Assembly (NCBI GenBank): GCA_942159475.1
Contig: OW804098.1
Span: forward strand, 114,145,916 to 114,209,915
Source: Sthenelais limicola
Taxonomy: Eukaryota; Annelida; Polychaeta; Phyllodocida; Sigalionidae
Length of the DNA: 64,000 bases
Direction of reading: 5' to 3'
Made by a program: the position numbers and the translations under genes. Below are positions 56,506 through 64,000 of this stretch, in pieces. The number at the start of each line of letters is the position of its first letter. The first letter of the stretch is position 1. Below the pieces are notes generated by a model. The model had not been told where the DNA came from, did no database searches, and saw only the letters and a list, made by a program, of their open reading frames with translations.

Positions 56506-57615
56506 ATGGAGAAGAATTGCACCGGTTGTGGTAAAAGACACACACATCCTTTTGGCTCTTCTTGCAAAAGCTTGTTAGCTAACATGACGGAGGCAGCTCA
56601 AATTGCAGATTTGAAGAATAGCTTGTCTATTGCTTTGGGCGAGTTGGAGTGTAAAACCAAAGAGGTCGATTTACTAAAGAAAGAGAGGATTCAACGTTCT
56701 AATTCAGTGAAGATTGAGTCTGACGCTTCTAATGGTGGTGCGAATGGTGGTACAACTGATGGTACTGGTAATATTGATTCTACACTTACTGCGACTGTGA
56801 AATTGCTTGTTGATCGTGTGGCGTCCCTAGAGCTGGGGAAGGCCAAGTCTCCATTGTCTGGATCTCCCGCCCCTAATACCGTCACCGGGTCTGTCTTGGG
56901 CGCCGGCTCTACCTCGGGACCGACTGGTAATGTGCCTGCGGCTGACGCTTTAACTGGTGTGCTCTCTGATGCACTAAGCAAGTTGGGTTCTACGAACAAT
57001 AAAGAGGATCAAGGTAAGCCTTTTAGGCCTGAGACTTATGCACAAAAGTTGGAGAAAAAACGAGATCATTCTAAGCTAGACATTATAGATTTGTTCTATG
57101 GCTGGACGTGTGTGGCGGAGCACTTACTGTCAGTCGGTGGCGATATATCCTCATACATTTCTTATATGAAGTTTGCTACTGAGTTAGTGCATACACGAAA
57201 GTTCTACGACTGCTCTGCGGTTGAATATGACCGCTATGTGATTGATAGAGTGCTTGCAGGTAAAGCAACCTCATTCGCCCCTGATCCAATTGGTTCGTCG
57301 TTGTATTATTCTCCTCATGTGATCCCCGAAGGTGCTGGTGTTAAACAAGGACATGGTTCCTCGCTGCATAAAGTTTACATTGACTCCATTTCCAAAGCTC
57401 AGAGTCAAGGTCAAGGCCAGAAGAAGCAGAAGGCCGCTTCCAACGTCTCCAATAACCAGAACTTTCGTGCGAGTAACAGTAGTGCCACTGATGATTATTG
57501 TCTTTTCTTTAATTATGCTTCATGTCACAAGTCTCGTTGCGACAAACAGCACTTGTGTAGGAAGTGCAAAGGGGAGCACCGTGCTGAAGATTGTGCTAAG
57601 GTGCCTAAAAAATGA
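56506..57615 (+). CDS. Ngaro Gag-like protein
   Basis: 369 residues. The N terminus has a Cys/His cluster (CTGCGKRHTHPFGSSC) and then a heptad-like stretch (~30-60, coiled coil). The middle (~70-155) is Gly/Ser/Thr-rich and loose. The region ~185-265 is a folded block (KLDIIDLFYGWTCVAEHL), likely for capsid-type assembly. The C terminus has zinc knuckles of Cys and His (CLFFNYASCHKSRC ... CRKCKGEHRAEDC) for RNA binding. Start ATG at 56506 is the first after A1. The next frame begins 24 nt after the stop. Confidence 0.8.
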   Translation: MEKNCTGCGKRHTHPFGSSCKSLLANMTEAAQIADLKNSLSIALGELECKTKEVDLLKKERIQRSNSVKIESDASNGGANGGTTDGTGNIDSTLTATVKLLVDRVASLELGKAKSPLSGSPAPNTVTGSVLGAGSTSGPTGNVPAADALTGVLSDALSKLGSTNNKEDQGKPFRPETYAQKLEKKRDHSKLDIIDLFYGWTCVAEHLLSVGGDISSYISYMKFATELVHTRKFYDCSAVEYDRYVIDRVLAGKATSFAPDPIGSSLYYSPHVIPEGAGVKQGHGSSLHKVYIDSISKAQSQGQGQKKQKAASNVSNNQNFRASNSSATDDYCLFFNYASCHKSRCDKQHLCRKCKGEHRAEDCAKVPKK

Positions 57616-57639
57616 AATTTCTCCCAACATCTTGATGTT

Positions 57640-59712
57640 ATGGGGGGTCCTGAGAAGTGTCATGGCGTCGGCCAATGCCTTGAGCGTGGTTCTAGTAACT
57701 TTGCATGTGAATTTCCTCCTGTATCTGTTGAAAAACCGAATGCATTGTTGTATTATAATGATGATTGCCATGATATTGCGTTTTCTGATGCTTTGTGTAA
57801 TTTCAGTGCTCAAGATCCTCTTGTTTGTAGTGATATTGCTGATTTTGTACAAAACGATGAGGTACCGTATGTGTTCGATGCTGATGCCATTGGTTTCGCG
57901 GCCCATCCTGACTTGGAAGTGTATCATGACTATCATAAAGATTATTGTGCTGATTCCATTATGGGCAAAGGCCCTGATGTTATATTTGATTGTATGGCTG
58001 GATTTGACCGCTACAATGTGTATGAACCTGTTGAATTATGTATTGATTTGCCTATTTGTACCGACAGAATATATGATCATGTTATTGGAGGTTTGCGGTG
58101 TGCTTGGAACGTCTACGCTTGGCGGCACAAGCTCTCTTATGAAAATGACCTAATACTGAAAGAATACTTATCCTATGGTATAGAAAATGGTTTTCTAATT
58201 GTGGATGAAGGTTATGTACCATCTTATGATCGACGCAATTATTTATCTGTTACCACTGGACCGGCTCACAGTTTTATTTCTGATTTATTCCACACTGAAT
58301 TAGATCAGGGTAAATTTGTTATTACTGAGAACAAGCCACATTGTATTCACTCTATTGGGGCGGTGGGGAAGTCAGATGGTTCATGGAGACCCATAACTGA
58401 TTGTAGGCGTCCTATCGGCTCCTCGATCAACAATTATATGACCACGACTTTCAAAGAGTTCTCATTCTCGACGATTGACCAGGTTATTAATAAACTTTCC
58501 CCCGGCTCCTTCATGGCGACAGTAGACATATCTGCCGCTTACCGCACAGTGGCGGTCCACCCTTCGCACTGGAAATATCAGGGACTAAGATGGTCTTTGG
58601 ATGGTGACGAAAGGTATTTGCTGGACACCCGCTTATGTTTTGGTTTGCGTTGCGCCCCGTATATATTCCAACAACTAAGTAACTTTGTAGTTCGCTGTAT
58701 GCATAGAAGGGGTTTCAAAGACTGCATTTCATACCTAGATGATTACATAATTTTGTCTGAAACCAGGGAGGAATGTGCCCGAGGGCAGGCATTATTATTC
58801 AAAATTCTCGGCTCATTGGGTTTTGCTGTTTCTTGGAAGAAATGCACAGCGCCCAGTCAAGTGACTAAATATCTCGGTATTATTCTCAACACCAATGATA
58901 TGACTGCATCTCTGCCCGATGAAAAGGTGAAACGCTTACATTCAGAGTTGAAATTTTTCAAGAATAAATCAAGAGCCTCTAAACGCCAGATCCAGAAGTT
59001 ATGTGGGACTCTCTCTAATGCTAGCAAAGTCGTGAAAGGGGGCAGAACCTTTAGTAGACGTGTTATAGACTTACTGAAGGGCCTGCCTGTGGATGGTAAT
59101 GTGAGAATCCATCTTACTTCTGAGTTTGTCAAGGACCTCAACTGGTGGAGAAGTTATCTACAGGTATTCAACGGAGGGAACCATATGATCAAATATAACT
59201 ACGGTAGTGGTCCGTCTTTTTTCTCTGATTCATCTTCAGTAGGTTATGGCCTATGGATGGGTCATGATTGGAAGGCAGGATTCTTCAATTCAGTAGATAC
59301 CCCCCTTGGAGCTGATCTCCTTGATTCTTCTCATGAGCACTGGTACAACTTCAATTTCCCAGATGACTTTGACTCTCATATAAATGTGTTGGAAGTAATT
59401 CCAGTGTGGCTGGGAGTTATCCGCTTTGCTCCTAATTACAGGAACCGCCACCTGGTGGTCTATACAGACAATCTACAAGTGCGCCAGCTTATTAATAAAG
59501 GTGTTTCAGCCAATACTACTTGTATGAGCTTTATAAGAGATATCTTCTGGGTGTGCGCTGTGTATAATGTTCATCTAACAGCGCGTCACATTGCTGGTGT
59601 TGAGAATGTGTTGGCTGACAGACTCTCCCGTTGGAAGATGCAGGATGACATCTCTAATCAAGCCTCTGGTTTATGTTGCAGTGCGACTGGTTTCCATTGG
59701 GGAGATAGATAG
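57640..59712 (+). CDS. Ngaro reverse transcriptase-RNase H
   Basis: 690 residues. An N-terminal ~210-residue part of unknown role (Asp/Cys-rich) leads to the RT: WRPITDCRRPIGSSIN at 249-264, TVDISAAY with D296, LCFGLRCAPYIFQ at 332-344, YLDD at 365-368, KYLGI at 410-414. RNase H follows with D530, E585 (INVLEV), D610 (YTDN) and D660 (LADRLSR). This order is that of DIRS/Ngaro Pol, with no aspartic protease and no DDE integrase. The frame is intact and overlaps the recombinase frame at its end. Confidence 0.93.
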   Translation: MGGPEKCHGVGQCLERGSSNFACEFPPVSVEKPNALLYYNDDCHDIAFSDALCNFSAQDPLVCSDIADFVQNDEVPYVFDADAIGFAAHPDLEVYHDYHKDYCADSIMGKGPDVIFDCMAGFDRYNVYEPVELCIDLPICTDRIYDHVIGGLRCAWNVYAWRHKLSYENDLILKEYLSYGIENGFLIVDEGYVPSYDRRNYLSVTTGPAHSFISDLFHTELDQGKFVITENKPHCIHSIGAVGKSDGSWRPITDCRRPIGSSINNYMTTTFKEFSFSTIDQVINKLSPGSFMATVDISAAYRTVAVHPSHWKYQGLRWSLDGDERYLLDTRLCFGLRCAPYIFQQLSNFVVRCMHRRGFKDCISYLDDYIILSETREECARGQALLFKILGSLGFAVSWKKCTAPSQVTKYLGIILNTNDMTASLPDEKVKRLHSELKFFKNKSRASKRQIQKLCGTLSNASKVVKGGRTFSRRVIDLLKGLPVDGNVRIHLTSEFVKDLNWWRSYLQVFNGGNHMIKYNYGSGPSFFSDSSSVGYGLWMGHDWKAGFFNSVDTPLGADLLDSSHEHWYNFNFPDDFDSHINVLEVIPVWLGVIRFAPNYRNRHLVVYTDNLQVRQLINKGVSANTTCMSFIRDIFWVCAVYNVHLTARHIAGVENVLADRLSRWKMQDDISNQASGLCCSATGFHWGDR

Positions 59713-60661
59713 CAGGTTGGCTTTCTATATAAATCACGCCTGGGCTACTTCGACGCAGAAGACAAGGGCTTCTCAATGGCGCAAATTCATCAACTTTTGT
59801 CATTCATATGGCTTGCCGCCTGTACCTGCCGACAACTACACTATTGCTAGATTTATTGCTTACCTGTCAATGAGTTGCACGTATGGAACTATTAACAATT
59901 ATGTTTCTGCAATTATCGCCATGCACAAGTTCCTGAATCACCCTGCTGGTTTTAGAGACTGTTTTCTGGTTAAACTTGCTCTTCAGGGCGTCGCCAGAGA
60001 CAAGGGAAAACATGTTGTGGCCAAGTTGGGATTAACTCCATCTGATCTATTCAGAATGTACAAGAACTGTGATTTTTCGTCTCCCAATACTACTGTGTTG
60101 TGGTCTGCTTTAATTCTGTGCTTCAGGTCATTGCTGAGGAAGTGTAATGTAGTGCCTGACAAAGTGGATGATTGGGGCCAGGTTCTGCGCCGGTGTGATG
60201 TTGCTTCAACTCCATCTGGCATCATGCTGTCTCTACACCGGACCAAGACTATTCAATTCAAGGAGAGGGTATTGTCCATTCCCTTATCCTTCTGTGCTTC
60301 AAGATACTTTTGTGCTGCAAGTCGTGTGTTGGAGCATATTGCTAGTGTTCCTGGCGATCCGAAGGGGCCTATCTTCTATATTGGCTCTTCAAAGACCAGT
60401 CTTCGACCCTTGCTATACAGTGATCTACTCGCCTTTGTCAAGGCGTCTGGGTCCTCGATTGGTCTGGATGAATCTTCACTGGGAACGCATTCCCTGAGGC
60501 GAGCGGGAGCAGCTCACCTCCATTCCCTAGGGATCCCCCTGCTGGACATAATGGCCATGGGCGATTGGACGTCCCTGTCTGCCTTGGACTATTTGTCTAC
60601 CCCTCTGCCCAGAAAGAGTGCTATAGATTCTCAGTCTTGTGGTTATTTGCAAAATGTTTGA
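59645..60661 (+). CDS. Ngaro tyrosine recombinase
   Basis: 338 residues from the ATG at 59645 (the frame is open from 59591). It overlaps the RT frame by 68 nt. The N-terminal SAM-like domain has WRKFINFCHSYGLPP and IARFIAYLS. The catalytic set is visible: Arg in LLRKCN, HSLRR (H-x-x-R), GDW and Tyr in LDYL. It would join the circular or extrachromosomal DNA copy to the chromosome, in place of an integrase. Intact. A frame overlap is usual in this group. Confidence 0.92.
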   Translation: MTSLIKPLVYVAVRLVSIGEIDSRLAFYINHAWATSTQKTRASQWRKFINFCHSYGLPPVPADNYTIARFIAYLSMSCTYGTINNYVSAIIAMHKFLNHPAGFRDCFLVKLALQGVARDKGKHVVAKLGLTPSDLFRMYKNCDFSSPNTTVLWSALILCFRSLLRKCNVVPDKVDDWGQVLRRCDVASTPSGIMLSLHRTKTIQFKERVLSIPLSFCASRYFCAASRVLEHIASVPGDPKGPIFYIGSSKTSLRPLLYSDLLAFVKASGSSIGLDESSLGTHSLRRAGAAHLHSLGIPLLDIMAMGDWTSLSALDYLSTPLPRKSAIDSQSCGYLQNV

Positions 60662-60717
60662 TTACGTTGCTTTATTTGCCATTTTTGCTTGCTATGTTCT
60701 TCTTTTTTGGGGGGTTT

Positions 60718-60798
60718 GGCGGATATATAAATTCCGTGGCCCACAGCTGCAATACTATTTACTTGTCATCTCGTGTTTCATCTCCCCAGCTAGTTGAT
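60718..60798 (+). repeat. Ngaro split direct repeat B1
   Basis: GGCGGATATATAAATTCCG ... CAGCTAGTTGAT; the same 81 bp recurs as B2. Confidence 0.92.
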
Positions 60799-60947
60799 GT
60801 GATATAATGTTCCCATTGTGGATATCAACGCGAGAGGAGCTGCCACCTAGTGTCCACTACTGAAAGAGCGGCGGACGCAGGCGACAGAAGCTACCTGAGC
60901 ATTCACTTCTCCCCGAGCTGTCAGACGTGAAGGATCGATTTTGATTT
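60799..60947 (+). repeat. Ngaro split direct repeat A2
   Basis: 149-bp copy of A1 directly abutting B1; one base differs. Followed by TAATTTTATGTAATAAAG, a likely poly(A) signal region. Confidence 0.92.
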
Positions 60948-60968
60948 TTGTAATTTTATGTAATAAAG

Positions 60969-61049
60969 GGCGGATATATAAATTCCGTGGCCCACAGCTG
61001 CAATACTATTTACTTGTCATCTCGTGTTTCATCTCCCCAGCTAGTTGAT
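60969..61049 (+). repeat. Ngaro split direct repeat B2
   Basis: 81-bp copy of B1; marks the right end of the element. Flanking host DNA begins AGCTCCCGAAT. Confidence 0.9.
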
Positions 61050-61270
61050 AGCTCCCGAATATTGTCGTGCTATATATCTTTGTCAATTCTGATCATATAA
61101 ACCCATGAATTGTATGTATGTATTTCTAAGGACACACGCCTTATTTCTAGATAGATTATATGAACATTATTCTTTCTTGATTTTCTTTTTGATATCACAT
61201 TCCTGTGTGATGTGAAGTTCCTGACCTTGAGCAATTTGAAATATTCAAGATGGCTGCCACCGAACATGTC

Positions 61271-61700
61271 AAATCTGTAAACTGGCATATCTCTGCTTCC
61301 AATGGGGCTAGAAATATGTTCTAGCAGTGTCTAAATGCATGTTTCATTAGCCTACAAATGTAATACAATCATTAAAAAGATCATTGACCCAACAATTTCC
61401 AATGAAAATTGCATTATGGGGTAAAATAACCCAAAGATTTGCAACCAATCCAGCAAATCTGTAAACAGGCTTATCTTTGCTTCTAATGGGGCTAGGAATA
61501 CATTCTAGGTGTCTAAATGGATGTTTTGTTAGCCCACAAATGCAATCTAGTCATTAAATAAATCATTGGCACAACAGTTTCCAATGAAAATTGCATTATA
61601 TTGTAAAATAATTCAATTTGACCCATACCGACCTACAAATCTAGGCATATCTCTGCTTCTAATGGGGCTAGTTATACATTCTACATGTCTAAATGTATTA
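61271..61700. repeat. ~183-bp tandem repeat, about 2.4 copies
   Basis: AAATCTGTAAAC at 61271 and 61455 and a shortened AAATCT at 61637; each followed by ATCTCTGCTTCTAATGGGGC and TTTCCAATGAAAATTGCA. Diverged by several percent. Non-coding. Confidence 0.8.
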
Positions 61701-64000
61701 ATGATTTTTAAGTCTAACTTTGCAGAATTTATTAAATGTATATATATATATATTGAAACTTTATTTTCATTTTGCTGCACATAAGGTCTACATGAAAACA
61801 TGTGTCTTCATGTGTCTACATGGTCTACATGTGTTGATCTGCCAATTGTACATTTTCTAAAAAACCGACCCACTTGTCCTTTTCCAAGATTGTGTGTTTG
61901 GCCCTGTATTTCTCGTCCTACATGGATTCCCGGCTTAACACAAGACTGTACTGATAAATCAACACAGAATATCCATCAGCACAAAAGGTTCATTCCAATT
62001 TTATTCACTTAAAAATAGTTGATATCCTGAAATTAAATGAATATTGACTTTTCAAAGTGAAAAATATGGCGATATATTATTGTAGGTTCTGATGTTGTCA
62101 TGTTGTCTTGCAAACTTCATGCATCTCATGAACTTGTGAGCTGATGAGCTGATCTTCTGTCTCAGAGTCGCCAGGATCAAAATGCTTGAAAAAGAAAATT
62201 TATTTAGAGTAAGTTTTGACACAAATTGTGAGTGCAAAATTGACAATAAAAGTAAATTAAATGTGTACAAATGCGAATCTTTATCATGATTCCTATATAT
62301 TTGTACTCAATGGCTATAAATGAATGTTATGTGTTCCAGGAAAAATGAGTCACAAGTCGCTAAACATTGATATTGTTTAATGATTTTTCCACATGAACCC
62401 TTGCTCAGAATGTTTTCTTTTTGGGGTGTTTATTGCTGTTAATAACATGAACATTTTGTAAATCCCCGACCCCATGAGGCACATTTTTCGTAATATTTTT
62501 GCAAATAAAAAATTACAAACCCTGACAGACTTTTAGTAGAGTCAATATAAGATAAAAAATGACCCAACCCCAAAGAAATTGCAACAAAACGTTTTATGGC
62601 AACATGGCGGCCACTAACAATTTTAGACACCATAATTCAGGGTTAAATCTACTTAGAATGTCACATCTCAGCTCTTATTAGGGTTATGATGTGAGTTTTC
62701 CTCAGTTTCAAGGCACAGGGAATCCATTTCTGAGATAGAGGTGATCTGACTTCAGATATTATGGCGTCCACAAATATTGGCAAGTAATCTGGAATGGCTT
62801 TGAAATACAAGAGGTACAAGTTTGAGGTACAAGTTTGTACAAGTACTTGTTTGAGGTACAAGAATCAACCATAAAACGTTTTGTTAGAATAGAATAGAAA
62901 ATCTTTTATTTGTCCAATTAAGGTAATACAATTACAATCATCTGTAGACAAATACGTCGACATGTATATATACTGATGCATCAAATCAGAGTCCAACGCA
63001 TATCTTCCAGGTTAACCTAATTTGGAATAATTTTCTAAGATGCTACATTTGGTTAAATATTTGAGTAGTTGAGTAGGGTGCGTACTGACTAGTATAGTAT
63101 TTCTTATCTTATTCATTATTTCCTCTTTCCTGCCATTAGGAGACAAAGGCTTAATAAAATAAAATATTTCTTTGGGGTTAAGTTGTATATTGACTCTACT
63201 AATTCCCCATCCAGGGGAATGGGGAATATATTTGATACTGCGGTACACTAAGGGAAATCCCCGCCTGGGTGGGGGCATATTTCCTCTGACATCCCCCCAC
63301 CATTCCTGCTTAACCCCAGGATTAGAAGGGTGGGGATGCAATAGGGGATTTGCATAGCCGCCATTTTGTATATTGATTCACAAGGAATTATGGGACCAAT
63401 GGTACAGTCTAAAATCTATAAAAATCATGCCATGTTCAACATGGATTATTTATCAATGCTCTAATTTCAATATCCATGTGTTATACATGTTTCCGTGACA
63501 CAATCTTTCCCATCATACATTTGGTTTTCATAAATCATTAATACAAGCTCTGATATTGGTGATACATTCTCGCACTTTTCAATGAAAATGTTGCCAAACA
63601 TTTGTATACCAGATTTCATCAAAATCCATCCCAGAATGCACTGTGACAGACATGCGCAGTGGCACATGCAAACCCGCTATTGACAAGAGCATAATTTGTC
63701 TCACCACAGCAATGAAAACACATGTTGTCCATCATTTCATGGGCCTCAACGGCCTCCGGGGCCAGGAACACCACGTTCCTCTGCTGTTGTTGTGGTTGCT
63801 GCTGTTGTTACATCCCTTCTCTGTCTTATGTGCTCCATAGGTCCGTCTAACACTTCCATTGCCTGATAAGATAGTGTAATGTAACATTACGTAACATTGT
63901 GTAACCTCATTAAATATTAATTATCACCCATTAATTATATTATCTCATTACTAAAATTGCTAATTATACTTAGCCACCCAGTACTGTACAAGTCTACTTA
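61700..64000. repeat. Segmental duplication, copy 2 (runs off the window)
   Basis: Partner of 36890-39420 in the same orientation, high identity. It lacks the ~230-bp hairpin segment of copy 1 and has a ~70-bp insert with (TA)n near 61738. It carries the partner of the 109-codon frame at 63012-63341 (minus). No host gene recognised. Confidence 0.9.

Larger units (their letters stand above)
56339..61049 (+). mobile_element. Complete Ngaro-type (YR) retrotransposon
   Basis: 4,711 bp with the split-direct-repeat plan A1-ORFs-B1-A2-B2 of the Ngaro group. A1 56339-56487 and A2 60799-60947 (149 bp each, one difference). B1 60718-60798 and B2 60969-61049 (81 bp each, no difference that I see). Three open frames encode Gag-like, RT-RNase H and tyrosine recombinase proteins without stops. 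Integration by recombinase explains the absence of a target duplication. Near-identical repeats mean a young, possibly active copy. Confidence 0.93.

Noticed and set aside
57332..58153. 273-codon hydrophobic plus-strand frame within the Ngaro element
   Set aside because: It is an out-of-frame shadow of the Gag and RT genes.

Overview
This is animal (metazoan) genomic DNA, AT-rich by eye. It has spliced host genes, a muscarinic-receptor-like exon, nuclear tRNA-Glu genes and a dense load of retrotransposons, MITE-like elements, foldbacks and minisatellites. A marine invertebrate fits best: Ngaro-type elements, intronless orphan GPCRs and non-LTR elements with an SGNH-esterase protein all fit. 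A minisatellite whose units carry a 5' splice site recalls the 'mirage' minisatellites I remember from amphioxus. I cannot fix the species.

Layout. 1-4580: minisatellite of ~157 units of 29 bp, lying in an intron and overlapping the 3' end of an exon. 4569-9663 (minus): first three coding exons of an SLC46/PCFT-like transporter, with MITE-like repeats in its introns; later exons lie left of the window. 9980-20585: tRNA-Glu(CTC) genes and fragments in a decayed ~640-bp repeat, interrupted by a 5'-truncated non-LTR element (11674-13710), foldbacks and MITEs. 21200-26100: decayed reverse-transcriptase fragments and a local duplication. 28358-29419 (minus): an intronless class A GPCR. 34799-35227 (plus): an exon of a muscarinic acetylcholine receptor directly behind a ~490-bp pure pyrimidine tract. 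36890-39420: first copy of a >2-kb segmental duplication; the second copy fills 61700-64000. 42338-42409 (minus): a signal-peptide exon. 42480-49818 (plus): a non-LTR retrotransposon with an ORF1 remnant, a NADAR-domain protein, an SGNH-hydrolase protein, an APE endonuclease and a broken reverse transcriptase; a 1,094-bp TTAA-flanked DNA element sits inside it. 56339-61049 (plus): a structurally complete Ngaro (tyrosine-recombinase) retrotransposon with A1-ORFs-B1-A2-B2 split direct repeats.

Most notable: (1) the NADAR domain carried by a retrotransposon. NADAR enzymes are known to remove ADP-ribose from guanine, so a counter-defence or nucleic-acid repair role is a reasonable but unproven idea. 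(2) The minisatellite that multiplies a 5' splice site. (3) The clean Ngaro copy. (4) A recurrent palindrome GGCANATGCC seen eight times in the NADAR element. Two host exons (SLC46-like and muscarinic) each have one apparent 1-nt loss in a homopolymer, more like assembly error than gene death.
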